NCBI GenBank assembly: GCA_031408575.1 | Contig: JANNWS010000119.1 | Span: 1 to 64,000, forward strand | Direction of reading: 5' to 3' | Length of the DNA: 64,000 nucleotides | Source: Aliitabrizicola sp031408575 | GTDB lineage: Bacteria; Pseudomonadota; Alphaproteobacteria; Rhodobacterales; Rhodobacteraceae | Notes under the pieces: model-generated | Database searches by the model: none | What the model was told of the DNA's origin: nothing | Seen by the model: the letters and a program-made list of their open reading frames with translations, nothing else | In this document: piece by piece, positions 50,479 through 58,571 of the stretch | Layout of the letters: the number at the start of each line of letters is the position of its first letter | Numbering within the stretch: position 1 is the first letter of the stretch | Position numbers and translations under genes: made by a program

Positions 50479-51606
50479 CTACTCCAACACCTCGGCCTGA
50501 TGCTCGCCCAGCTTTGGCGCGGGACGGTTCAGGTCCAGTTGCGCGTCTGAAAACACGAAGGGCGATCGGACCCCCGGTATACCTGCAACCTCAATCTGCA
50601 TGCCCCGCGCCAGGGTCTGCGGATCGGCGAAAACCTCGGCCAGATCATTGATCGGACCAGCCGGAACGCCTTCGGCCTCGCAGGCGGCAAGCAGGGCGGC
50701 CTTGGTCCATTGCATGGTGGCGGCGGTCAGGGCGTCAGTCATCGCAACACGGTTTGTCACCCGGTCGGCGTTGGTGGCATAGGCGGGGGCTGTGGCAAGC
50801 GCGGGCAGGCCAAGCAGGGTGCAGAGGCGGCGATATTGGGCGTCATTGCCGGTTGCAAGGATGATCCAGCCATCGGCGCAGTCGAACACCGCATACGGGG
50901 CAAGGTTGGGGTGGGCGTTGCCCATCATGCCGGGTGCGGTGCCGGTCGCAAGATAGTTCATCGCCTGATTGGCTGTGATCGACGTGGCCACATCCATCAA
51001 CGCCATGTCGATCTGCTGGCCCCGCCCCGTCCGGCCACGCTGGTGCAGGGCGGCGAGGATACCGGTGGCCGCATAGATGCCGGTGAAGATGTCAGTCACG
51101 GCAACGCCGACCTTTTGCGGCTGGCCGTCAGGCGCGCCGGTGATGCTCATCAGGCCCGCCATGCCCTGAATGATGAAGTCATAGCCTGCGCGGTGGGCAT
51201 AGGGGCCGGTCTGGCCGAAGCCGGTGATCGAACAGTAGATCAGGCGGGGGTTGAGGGCGGAAATACTGGCATAGTCCAGTCCGTATTTGGCAAGGCCGCC
51301 AACCTTGAAATTCTCGATCAGGATATCGGCATCCTTGATCAGGGCGCGGACGGTATCCTGCCCCTCGGGTGTGCGGAAATCGACGGTGACCGACCGTTTT
51401 CCCCGGTTGGTTGCGTGGAAATAGGCGGCGGACCTGTCGCCGTCCCGCTCGATGAAGGGCGGGCCCCAGCGGCGGGTGTCGTCGCCTTCGGGCGCCTCGA
51501 CCTTGATCACATCGGCGCCAAGATCGGCCAGCGTCTGGCCTACCCACGGTCCGGCGAGGATGCGGGCCAGTTCGATGACCTTCAGGCCCGCAAGCGGGGC
51601 GGGCAT
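50479..51606 (-). CDS. CaiB/BaiF family (class III) CoA-transferase
   Basis: A 375-aa CoA-transferase. It opens LAGLKVIELARILAGPWVGQ and continues DLGADVIKVEAPEGDDTRRW, the class III fold. The catalytic Asp is in VAVTDIFTGIYAATGIL near residue 169, and GIPGVRSPFVFS near the end is common to the family. It transfers CoA between two carboxylic acids; formyl, succinyl or carnitine-type substrates are all possible. It lies one base from the DsbA-like gene on the same strand. Confidence 0.87.
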   Translation of the reverse strand: MPAPLAGLKVIELARILAGPWVGQTLADLGADVIKVEAPEGDDTRRWGPPFIERDGDRSAAYFHATNRGKRSVTVDFRTPEGQDTVRALIKDADILIENFKVGGLAKYGLDYASISALNPRLIYCSITGFGQTGPYAHRAGYDFIIQGMAGLMSITGAPDGQPQKVGVAVTDIFTGIYAATGILAALHQRGRTGRGQQIDMALMDVATSITANQAMNYLATGTAPGMMGNAHPNLAPYAVFDCADGWIILATGNDAQYRRLCTLLGLPALATAPAYATNADRVTNRVAMTDALTAATMQWTKAALLAACEAEGVPAGPINDLAEVFADPQTLARGMQIEVAGIPGVRSPFVFSDAQLDLNRPAPKLGEHQAEVLE

Positions 51607-51607
51607 G

Positions 51608-52294
51608 TCAGCCGAGCTTTTCGTCGAGGATTTTCTTCAGATCCTCATAGGTCATATTGCCGTGCTTTTCGCCGTTGATGATGATGGTGGGGGTACCTTC
51701 GATGGCATCGGCGGTGGAATTGGTCTGAAATGCCGTCACCATCGCCTCGGCCATCGCACCATTTTCAAGGCAGGTTTGCAGGGTGGCATCGTCCATCCCG
51801 GCCGTGCGCCCGATCTTTTTCAGGTTTTCGACCACCGTTGTCGGATCATCCGAGGCGGCCCATTCCTTTTGCTGGTCAAACAGCATCGACGAGATGCCGA
51901 AATAACGGGTATCGCCGCCACAGCGGGCGATCATCGCGGCCCAGAGGCCATAGCGATCGAAATAGACCTCGCGGAAGACGAACTTCACCTTGCCGGTGTC
52001 GATGTAGTCTTTCTTGAGCTCCTTGAAGACTGTCTCATGGAAGTCGGCGCAATGCGGACAGGTGTAAGAGGCGTATTCCATAAGTGTGACGGGCGCGTCG
52101 GTGCTGCCGAGGATCATGTCCGGCACGGCGGGAACCGGGGTTGCCGCATCGGCAGCGGGTGCAGTCGTTTCCTGTGCCACAGCGGCAAGAGGGGTAAGGG
52201 CGGTCGTGCCGGGGCTGCGCCCCTCGCCCATCCAGAGTGCTGCGCCAAGGGCGAATACCAGCGCCAGTGCCGCAAGCCCGAGTTTCTTGGCCAT
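51608..52294 (-). CDS. DsbA family thiol:disulfide interchange protein
   Basis: A 228-aa exported thioredoxin-fold protein. An N-terminal signal anchor (KLGLAALALVFALGAALW) precedes the active site YASYTCPHCADFHETVF (CPHC, as in DsbA), and a TPTIIINGEKHG cis-Pro loop follows. It should oxidise thiols in the periplasm. Start 52294 has AAGAGG six bases upstream; a start five codons earlier (52309) would overlap the dciA-like gene as ATGA and is also possible. Confidence 0.87.
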   Translation of the reverse strand: MAKKLGLAALALVFALGAALWMGEGRSPGTTALTPLAAVAQETTAPAADAATPVPAVPDMILGSTDAPVTLMEYASYTCPHCADFHETVFKELKKDYIDTGKVKFVFREVYFDRYGLWAAMIARCGGDTRYFGISSMLFDQQKEWAASDDPTTVVENLKKIGRTAGMDDATLQTCLENGAMAEAMVTAFQTNSTADAIEGTPTIIINGEKHGNMTYEDLKKILDEKLG

Positions 52295-52305
52295 GTTCTG
52301 CCTCT

Positions 52306-52830
52306 TCATGTCTTTGTTCGTGTGAGAAAATTTCGGGTCAGCGATTCAAGTGCGGCCCGCAGCCCGTCATCACAAACGCCCTGCGCCGTCGCGGTAGCTT
52401 CGGCGGTGATCGCGGGATCGGGTTGCGGGGCCGCTTTCGGCGCCGGGGTGAATTCCGCCTGCCCTTCGGCAAAGCCGATGGGTGCTGTTTGCGTCAGCGC
52501 GATCCGCGAGATCGCAGCATAGCCGTAGCAGGCGTTCACCCGGTCGCGCAGTTTCGGCAGTTGCATCTGCACCATCGGGGCCTGCGCCGAGGTGGTAAGC
52601 AGAGTCAGTGTGGCCCCGAACCCGTCGCGGCTGTAGCCGACCTTGACGGGGCGGGTGATGCGGGCGAGGTCTTCACCCGCCACCTCGGCCCAATGGGTCA
52701 GCAGCCGGGCCACCGCGAAGCCACGCTTTTCGCCGGCGCTGCGGATGCGGTCCGACAGCAGTTTAGACGTAGCCTCAAAGCCGCGCATACGGCGGCTGGG
52801 GGGCTGCGAGGGGGTGGGCGCGCGGGTCAT
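52306..52830 (-). CDS. DciA-like DUF721 protein
   Basis: A 174-aa DUF721 protein. The N-terminal domain (LLTHWAEVAGEDLARITRPV, then LTLLTTSAQAPMVQMQLPKL) is the DciA fold, which loads or regulates the replicative helicase DnaB in bacteria lacking DnaC. The C-terminal third is proline/alanine-rich and probably disordered. Its stop is at 52306, overlapping the alternative start of the DsbA-like gene. Confidence 0.82.
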   Translation of the reverse strand: MTRAPTPSQPPSRRMRGFEATSKLLSDRIRSAGEKRGFAVARLLTHWAEVAGEDLARITRPVKVGYSRDGFGATLTLLTTSAQAPMVQMQLPKLRDRVNACYGYAAISRIALTQTAPIGFAEGQAEFTPAPKAAPQPDPAITAEATATAQGVCDDGLRAALESLTRNFLTRTKT

Positions 52831-52911
52831 CTGGTGTTGTCCTTGATCACCGCTATTCTAATCGGGTCGGCGTCGCATGCCAGACAAATGGCGCGCAAGG
52901 GGAGATAAAGA

Positions 52912-53964
52912 TTGCGTGACGGGGATTTTGCCGAGGTTTTGCTGCGTTGGTACGACGCCCATGCGCGGGTGATGCCGTGGCGGATCGCGCCCGCCGACCG
53001 GGCGGCAGGCGTGCAGCCCGATCCCTACCGCGTATGGCTGTCAGAAGTGATGCTGCAACAGACGACGGTGGCGGCGGTGCGCGCGTATTTCCGGCGGTTC
53101 GTGGAGCGTTGGCCGGATGTGCGCGCGCTGGCTGCGGCGGCGGATGCCGATGTGATGGGGGAATGGGCGGGGCTTGGGTATTATGCGCGGGCGCGCAACC
53201 TGCTGGCCTGTGCGCGCGCGGTGGTGCGCGATCACGGCGGGCAGTTCCCGGCGACACGCGACAGGCTGATGACGCTGCCGGGGATTGGACCTTACACTGC
53301 GGCGGCGATTGCGGCGATCGCGTTTGATGAGGCGGCAGTGGTGGTGGATGGAAATGTCGAGCGGGTGATGGCGCGGATGTTCCGGGTCGAGGCGGCGCTG
53401 CCGGGCTCGAAGGCGGAACTGACGCTGTTGGCGGCGGGGCTGACGCCGGGACTGCGACCGGGGGATTATGCGCAGGCGGTGATGGATCTGGGGGCGACGA
53501 TCTGCACGCCGCGCAGCCCGGCTTGCGGGATTTGTCCGTGGTGGCAGCGGTGCGAGGCGCGGGCGGCGGGGGTGCAGTCCGAGTTGCCACGGAAAGCGGC
53601 AAAGGCAACAAAACCGGTGCGCGAAGGCACGGTCTGGATCGCGCGGCGGGCGGATGGTGCGATGCTGCTGGAGACGCGGCCTGCGCGGGGGTTGCTGGGT
53701 GCGATGCTGGGCTGGCCCGGAACGGATTGGGATGGGGCGGGCGGCGCTGCGCCGTTGGACGCAGAGTGGCGCAGCGTTGGCGAGGTGCGCCATACCTTCA
53801 CCCATTTCCATTTGCGGCTGTCGGTAGAAGCGGCCGATGTGCCAGAGGCTGCGATGTCCGCGCGCGGGGTGTTCGTGCCGCGCGCCGCGTTCCGGCCCGC
53901 CGATCTGCCGACGCTGATGCGCAAGGCTCATGACCTTGCGTTCAACGCGCTTTCGACACATTGA
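52912..53964 (+). CDS. mutY: A/G-specific adenine glycosylase (MutY)
   Basis: A 350-aa base-excision repair enzyme that removes adenine opposite 8-oxoguanine. It has VMPWRIAP at the start, SEVMLQQTTVAAV, the helix-hairpin-helix TLPGIGPYTAAAIAAIAFDE with the catalytic Asp in VVDGNVERV, the 4Fe-4S ligands in CTPRSPACGICPWWQRC (Cx6Cx2Cx5C) and a C-terminal NUDIX-like domain for 8-oxoG. Start is TTG 52912 with AAGGGGAGATAAAGA upstream; no ATG or GTG gives the usual N-terminus. Confidence 0.93.
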   Translation: MRDGDFAEVLLRWYDAHARVMPWRIAPADRAAGVQPDPYRVWLSEVMLQQTTVAAVRAYFRRFVERWPDVRALAAAADADVMGEWAGLGYYARARNLLACARAVVRDHGGQFPATRDRLMTLPGIGPYTAAAIAAIAFDEAAVVVDGNVERVMARMFRVEAALPGSKAELTLLAAGLTPGLRPGDYAQAVMDLGATICTPRSPACGICPWWQRCEARAAGVQSELPRKAAKATKPVREGTVWIARRADGAMLLETRPARGLLGAMLGWPGTDWDGAGGAAPLDAEWRSVGEVRHTFTHFHLRLSVEAADVPEAAMSARGVFVPRAAFRPADLPTLMRKAHDLAFNALSTH

Positions 53965-53994
53965 GCGGGCGGTGATGTGCGGTAGGGTGAAGGT

Positions 53995-55149
53995 ATGACA
54001 ATAGAAATGATCCCGGCCCGCGACGTGGCCCGTTTTACCCGCGCCCTGCCCTTCTGGCTGTCGCTGGGCATTATTCCGGTCGCTGTTCTTGCGGCAACGC
54101 AAGGCGGCTGGACCATTGCGCTGGTGCCGCTGTGTTCCTGGGGCCTTTTCACGGTTCTGGATGCAGTTAAGGGGGTCAATGAGGCCAATGCCGACCCTGA
54201 GACCCCCGAAGCCGGCCTGTTCTGGTACCGGCTGATCACACTGATCTGGTTTCCGGTCCAATTCGGCCTGCTGGTCTGGCTGCTCTGGTATGTGCCGCAG
54301 GCCGAGCATCTGGGGCGGGCCGAGCGGATCTGGCTGTTCTTCGGGATGGGCGTGATTTCCGGCACCGTCGGAATTACATATGCTCATGAGCTGATGCATC
54401 AGAAGCCCGCGGTCGAGCGTTGGCTGGCCGATATGCTGCTGGCCTCGGTGATGTATTCGCATTTCCGGTCCGAACATCTGCGGGTGCATCACCTTTATAT
54501 CGGTACGCCGCGCGATCCGGTGACGGCACGGTACAACGAGGGCTTCCACCGGTTCTTTCCGCGCGTCCTTTGGCAATGTGCAAGATCATCGTGGAAGGCC
54601 GAGCGCGCGATGCTTGCGCGGCGGGAATTGCCCGTGTGGCATCGCAGCAACCCGTTCTGGCGCTATGGCGGATTGCAGGGCGCGATGCTGGTTCTGGCGC
54701 TGGGTCTTGGCGGCTGGATCGGGCTGGGGCTGTTCCTGTGGCAGGCGTTCATCGCGGTGTGGCAGCTGGAACTGGTGGATTACATCGAGCACTACGGCCT
54801 GACCCGGCGGCATCTGGGGGGCGGCAAGTATGAGCATGTGCTGCCGCGCCATTCGTGGAACTCTGATTACCGCGCGTCGAACTGGCTGCTGATCAACCTC
54901 GCACGCCATTCGGACCACCACTACAAACCCGACCGGCGGTTTCCGCTGTTGCAGACCTATGGCGATCAGGACGCGCCGCAACTGCCCTGGGGCTATCCGG
55001 TGATGACGTTCCTCGCGATGGTGCCGCCGCTGTGGAAACGGGTGATGAACCCGAGGGTGAAGGCATGGCGCATGCAGCACTATCCCGACATCACCAACTG
55101 GAAGCCCTACAACAAGGCGCGTAACCCAATGCCGCGCGGGGCGGCGTAA
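53995..55149 (+). CDS. alkB: Alkane 1-monooxygenase (AlkB family)
   Basis: A 384-aa integral membrane di-iron hydroxylase. All histidine motifs of AlkB are visible: HELMHQ, EHLRVHH and NLARHSDHHYKPDRRFPLL, plus ELVDYIEHYGLTR, within a protein of about six transmembrane helices. It should hydroxylate medium-chain alkanes or fatty acyl tails at the terminal carbon. No rubredoxin or rubredoxin reductase gene is next to it. ATG 53995 is preceded by GGTGAAGGT. Confidence 0.92.
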   Translation: MTIEMIPARDVARFTRALPFWLSLGIIPVAVLAATQGGWTIALVPLCSWGLFTVLDAVKGVNEANADPETPEAGLFWYRLITLIWFPVQFGLLVWLLWYVPQAEHLGRAERIWLFFGMGVISGTVGITYAHELMHQKPAVERWLADMLLASVMYSHFRSEHLRVHHLYIGTPRDPVTARYNEGFHRFFPRVLWQCARSSWKAERAMLARRELPVWHRSNPFWRYGGLQGAMLVLALGLGGWIGLGLFLWQAFIAVWQLELVDYIEHYGLTRRHLGGGKYEHVLPRHSWNSDYRASNWLLINLARHSDHHYKPDRRFPLLQTYGDQDAPQLPWGYPVMTFLAMVPPLWKRVMNPRVKAWRMQHYPDITNWKPYNKARNPMPRGAA

Positions 55150-55161
55150 GGCGCAATAGGG

Positions 55162-55500
55162 CTACTTTTCTCGGCGCTGCCGGAAGTCTTCCAGAACGGT
55201 CTGGGCCAGCGTGGACACAGTCAGCACGAAAAAACCGATGCCGACAAAGAGAAAGCAGATGGTGAAAATCTTGCCAAGGTCTGTGACTGGCACGACATCG
55301 CCGTAACCCACGGTCGCCATGGTCACGACGCAGAAGTAAAGCGCATCGAAGAAGGTCCACTCTTCAAGCCAAGTGAAGGCGATGGCTCCGCCGACCGCGA
55401 CCATGGCGGACAGCGACAGCAGAACGCGGACGTTGGGCGATGCAAAGCCTGCTCCTATCGACCGGAACAGGTTGGCATATGCAATATATATCCGTTTCAT
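55162..55500 (-). CDS. Two-TM potassium channel family protein
   Basis: A 112-aa protein with two transmembrane helices and a pore loop: ALYFCVVTMATVGYGDVVPV has the TVGYGD potassium selectivity filter. There is no RCK or cyclic-nucleotide domain, so it is the minimal KcsA-like pore. AGAGGTGACC precedes ATG 55500; an earlier start at 55566 adds residues that do not look like channel sequence. Convergent with alkB. Confidence 0.87.
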   Translation of the reverse strand: MKRIYIAYANLFRSIGAGFASPNVRVLLSLSAMVAVGGAIAFTWLEEWTFFDALYFCVVTMATVGYGDVVPVTDLGKIFTICFLFVGIGFFVLTVSTLAQTVLEDFRQRREK

Positions 55501-55540
55501 GGTCACCTCTTGCGTGACAGCATAGCAGTCGGCATTCGTA

Positions 55541-55574
55541 TGAAAAGAGGCCCGCCATGCGGACATGGCGGGCC
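55541..55574 (-). terminator. Intrinsic terminator of the rnhB-ccrM transcript
   Basis: GGCCCGCCATG (55549-55559), loop CGGA, CATGGCGGGCC (55564-55574): an 11-bp perfect stem. On the minus strand it is followed by TCTTTTCAT, which fits an ending for ccrM transcription 52 bp past its stop codon. Confidence 0.75.
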
Positions 55575-55626
55575 AGGTTGCATTCCGGGCATGACCGGGA
55601 TGCAGGCGGTTCGGTACGGGGTGGCG

Positions 55627-56742
55627 TCAGTGGCTGCGGGGATCACCCATCTCGGCCCGGATCTGCTGACGCAGGATGTCGATCGGGATCATCTGACCGT
55701 CGCGCTTGAAGTGCCAATAGGTCCAGCCGTTACAGCTAGGCGCACCCTCCAGCGCGGCACCCACCTGATGGATGGAGCCTTTGGTTTCGGCAGAGATAAG
55801 CGTGCCATCGGCGCGGATGCGGGCGGTGTGGCGCTGATCTGCCGAAGACAGCACTTCGCCCGGGCGCAACATGCCGCGTTCGACGACCTGACCGAAGGGA
55901 ACGCGCGGTTCGGCGCGTTTCGAGCCGGTGATTTCCAGCGCCGAGCGGTCATAGGCGCGGACACGCGAAAGGCGGTCGGCGGCGACCGTGCGGTAGGCCT
56001 CTTCGCGTTCGATCCCGATGAAACTGCGGCCAAGCATCTTGGCGACAGCCCCGGTGGTACCAGTGCCAAAGAACGGGTCTAGAATGACATCGCCGGGATG
56101 GGTCGTGGCAACAAGGATGCGGTGCAACAGCGCCTCGGGCTTTTGCGTCGGATGCGCCTTGTCGCCGTTCGCGTCCTTCAGCCGCTCGCCCCCGGTGCAG
56201 AGCGGGATCACCCAGTCGGACCGCATCTGTACCCCGTCGTTGAGTTCCTTGAGCGCCTCATAGTTGAAGGTGTATTTGCTGGCCTCGTCCCGGCTGGCCC
56301 AGATCAGGGTTTCGTGGGCATTGGTCAGGCGCTTGCCACGGAAGTTCGGCATCGGGTTAGACTTGCGCCAGATCACGTCATTGAGCAGCCAGAATCCCTG
56401 ATCTTGCAGCGCCGCACCGACGCGAAAGATGTTGTGATAGCTGCCAATCACCCAAAGCGCGCCGTTCGGCTTCAGAAGGCGGCGGGCGGCGGCAAGCCAG
56501 TCTGTCGTAAAGCGGTCATAGGCGGCGAAGCTCGCGAACTGATCCCAATGATCGTTCACGGCATCGACCATGGAGTTGTCGGGGCGGTGCAATTCACCCT
56601 TGAGCTGCAGGTTATAGGGCGGGTCGGCAAAGATCAGGTCGATGCTGCCGGCGGGCAGGCTGTTCATCACCGATATACAGTCGCCACCAAGGATTTCGTT
56701 CAACGGAAGTGCGTGTGCTTCCGGCTGTCTGGTCTTCGTCAT
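55627..56742 (-). CDS. ccrM: Cell-cycle DNA adenine methyltransferase CcrM (GANTC)
   Basis: A 371-aa beta-class N6-adenine methyltransferase. The catalytic DPPY lies in FADPPYNLQLKG near residue 39, and the AdoMet motif DPFFGTGTTGAVAKMLGRSF is in the C-terminal half. The last 90 residues (GEVLSSADQRHTARIRADG, CNGWTYWHFK) are the CcrM DNA-binding domain that reads GANTC. In Caulobacter it is made late in the cell cycle and its own promoter carries GANTC sites. Three GANTC sites lie just upstream here (see findings). It is preceded by rnhB with a 94-bp gap and followed by a strong terminator. Confidence 0.95.
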   Translation of the reverse strand: MTKTRQPEAHALPLNEILGGDCISVMNSLPAGSIDLIFADPPYNLQLKGELHRPDNSMVDAVNDHWDQFASFAAYDRFTTDWLAAARRLLKPNGALWVIGSYHNIFRVGAALQDQGFWLLNDVIWRKSNPMPNFRGKRLTNAHETLIWASRDEASKYTFNYEALKELNDGVQMRSDWVIPLCTGGERLKDANGDKAHPTQKPEALLHRILVATTHPGDVILDPFFGTGTTGAVAKMLGRSFIGIEREEAYRTVAADRLSRVRAYDRSALEITGSKRAEPRVPFGQVVERGMLRPGEVLSSADQRHTARIRADGTLISAETKGSIHQVGAALEGAPSCNGWTYWHFKRDGQMIPIDILRQQIRAEMGDPRSH

Positions 56743-56791
56743 GCTGCCTCTGTCCCCACGGCATTGGTTGCCGATTTGTTACGGGCAGGAT

Positions 56792-56830
56792 GAGTCATCC
56801 CTGATTCGCCGTCAAATTCTTTATTGAATC
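56792..56830. promoter_or_regulatory. Cluster of three GANTC methylation sites upstream of ccrM
   Basis: GAGTC (56792-56796), GATTC (56803-56807) and GAATC (56826-56830) lie within 39 bp of the 94-bp rnhB-ccrM gap. All match GANTC, the CcrM target. In Caulobacter, GANTC sites in the ccrM promoter give feedback by methylation; the same is inferred here. No clear TTAA-N7-TTAA CtrA box was found. Confidence 0.6.
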
Positions 56831-56836
56831 AACAGG

Positions 56837-57460
56837 TTATGAAACATCTTGATACAAGATGTTGTGGACGGGCCTGAAGGAACGCCTATGCGCGGGGGTG
56901 ACGCCCAGTACTTGAAGGGCATTGCGATGTTCTTGCGTGGGATAGCCCGCGTTGCGGTCCCAGCCATAGCCGGGATGCTGTTGCGCCAAATCCACCATGA
57001 TGCGGTCGCGCGTCACCTTGGCGATGATGGATGCGGCGGCGATGGACAGGCAGCGGGCATCGCCCTTGACGATGGCCAAAGCACCGATTGCAAGACCACG
57101 CGGCAGCATGTTGCCGTCGATCAGCACAAAGTCTGGGAGTATGGACAGGGCCGCGATGGCGCGGCACATCGCAAGGTGGCTGGCACGCAGGATGTTGAGC
57201 GCGTCAATTTCCTCGACTGACGCGTGGCCGATGCCCACCTGCGCCTGTGCCATGATCGCCTCATAAAGGGTATCGCGCTGGCGGGCGGTAAGTTGTTTGG
57301 AATCGTTCAGGCCGGGCGGGATGCGATCAGGGTCAAGACAGACAGCAGCCGCAGTGACGGGACCGGCCAGCGGACCGCGTCCCGCCTCGTCAACACCGGC
57401 GACACGGGCCGCGCCATCGGCGTGGGCGGCGTTCTCGAAATGGAAATCCGGCGATTGCAT
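56837..57460 (-). CDS. rnhB: Ribonuclease HII
   Basis: A 207-aa type 2 RNase H that removes ribonucleotides and RNA primers from DNA. VAGVDEAGRGPLAGPVTAAA near residue 20 carries the D-E pair of the active site; the remaining acidic residues fall in FVLIDGN and the C-terminal half. The N-terminus is about 20 residues longer than in short homologues. It lies upstream of ccrM on the same strand, an order kept in many alphaproteobacteria. Confidence 0.93.
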   Translation of the reverse strand: MQSPDFHFENAAHADGAARVAGVDEAGRGPLAGPVTAAAVCLDPDRIPPGLNDSKQLTARQRDTLYEAIMAQAQVGIGHASVEEIDALNILRASHLAMCRAIAALSILPDFVLIDGNMLPRGLAIGALAIVKGDARCLSIAAASIIAKVTRDRIMVDLAQQHPGYGWDRNAGYPTQEHRNALQVLGVTPAHRRSFRPVHNILYQDVS

Positions 57461-57532
57461 CCGGATGATTTTGCCGATGTGGCGGCAAATGAAAAGGGGG
57501 GTGAACGCTGCTCACCCGTCCACCCCCCCCGC

Positions 57533-57560
57533 TGCGGACCGTTGGGGGCAACGGTCCGCA
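57533..57560 (-). terminator. Hairpin downstream of the gene at 57567
   Basis: TGCGGACCGTT (57533-57543) and AACGGTCCGCA (57550-57560) make an 11-bp perfect stem with a GGGGGC loop, just past the stop on the minus strand. No T run follows, so termination may be of another kind. A G/C-rich run of eight C follows at 57523-57530. Confidence 0.5.
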
Positions 57561-57566
57561 GGTTCC

Positions 57567-58094
57567 TCAGCGCCAGCGTTCGATGCGGTAGCCTGCATCC
57601 TGCAGGCATTCGGCTTCGAACACGCGGCCCTGATAGTCGCGGCTGCGAATCTGCTGGGCGCAGTACTGCGGCAGGGCGTAGGCCACGCCTTCGCGCTTGA
57701 GGCAGGATTCGGCGTAATAGGTGGCCGGGCGCGGGCCACTGCCGAATTCCAGCGCGCAGGTGGCGGGCAGGCGCGGGCCGCCACGTTCGTCGCGGTAGGT
57801 GGGCGCACCATTCTGACTTTGCCAATCGCGGTCTGCATCCCAGCCTCGATCGGCGCTTTGGTAACGGGGTTCGACCGGGGCAAACTGGTACTGGCGATTG
57901 GCCCTCGTTGTCTGGTTGCGGTTCTGGTTCTGCTGGATCGCCCCCACGAAAACCGCGGCGGCCGCGATTCCGGCGAGGGCTCGCAGCAGATCCTTGTCGC
58001 CGGCCGTTGCCGGGGCGGGGCCAGCGGTGATTGCCACAAGCGCCACGGCACCGGCGGTAAGCGTATTGGCGAGATAGGTTTTCAGCGTGGTCAT
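57567..58094 (-). CDS. Secreted or periplasmic protein of unknown function
   Basis: A 175-aa exported protein. A signal peptide (residues about 1-30, hydrophobic LTAGAVALVAITAGPAPATA) precedes a second hydrophobic stretch (LLRALAGIAAAAVFVGAI), a QNQNRNQ-type polar linker and a C-terminal domain with four Cys (ATCALEF, AESCLKRE, QYCAQQ, AECLQDAG), which could form two disulfides. GGAGCACGCC precedes ATG 58094. I do not recognise the family. It is divergent from the small exported protein and membrane regulator at 58281 and 58543, so the three may share a control region. Confidence 0.72.
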   Translation of the reverse strand: MTTLKTYLANTLTAGAVALVAITAGPAPATAGDKDLLRALAGIAAAAVFVGAIQQNQNRNQTTRANRQYQFAPVEPRYQSADRGWDADRDWQSQNGAPTYRDERGGPRLPATCALEFGSGPRPATYYAESCLKREGVAYALPQYCAQQIRSRDYQGRVFEAECLQDAGYRIERWR

Positions 58095-58280
58095 GGCGTG
58101 CTCCTGTGCTGGATGCGTCCGGGGCAAAGCGTGCGCCGGAACCGATGAGTCACCGTCTGCTGATACGGTTCGGACAGGCAATATCGGCGGGCTGATATGC
58201 GATAACAGTCGGCTAAAGCCCGGTTGTCATTGAATGACGGCCGGTTTGCGCGCAATCATTCGGTCCAGTCCCGGAGGCCG
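58095..58280. promoter_or_regulatory. Divergent control region with a GTCAT-TGA-ATGAC palindrome
   Basis: The 186-bp gap between two divergent envelope genes contains GTCAT (58226-58230), TGA, ATGAC (58234-58238), a perfect inverted repeat of the size bound by winged-helix dimers, 43 bp before the ATG at 58281. No certain promoter was identified. Calling it an operator is an inference. Confidence 0.35.
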
Positions 58281-58571
58281 ATGATGCGCACCCTTGCCGC
58301 TGCCCTGCTGTTGTCGCTGCTTTGTGCCGTCCCGGCGCAGGCCGCCTGCTATGCCGATTACAAGGCCAAGCAGGATGCGCCGCTGCGGCTGGCTTATGGC
58401 GTGGCCGAGATCCCGGACGATGGCTGTTCGGGGCGCGACGCAGCGGCGGCGGCGCTGGCCCCGCGACTGGCGGCGGCGGGCTGGACTTTACTGAGCATCG
58501 TGTCGATCTTTGGTCCCGAAGGACTGGACGAAAGGAAAGAAAGTGCCGGAGCGTTCTTCCTCCGCTACTGA
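58281..58571 (+). CDS. Small secreted protein of unknown function
   Basis: A 96-aa protein with signal peptide residues 1-21 (LAAALLLSLLCAVPAQA) and a short mature part with two Cys (ACYADYK and DDGCSGRDA) that could pair. GGAGGCCG precedes ATG 58281. The last 29 bases overlap the membrane regulator at 58543, in a different frame, so the two are probably translated together. I do not recognise the family; it may be a periplasmic partner or ligand for that regulator. Confidence 0.75.
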   Translation: MMRTLAAALLLSLLCAVPAQAACYADYKAKQDAPLRLAYGVAEIPDDGCSGRDAAAAALAPRLAAAGWTLLSIVSIFGPEGLDERKESAGAFFLRY

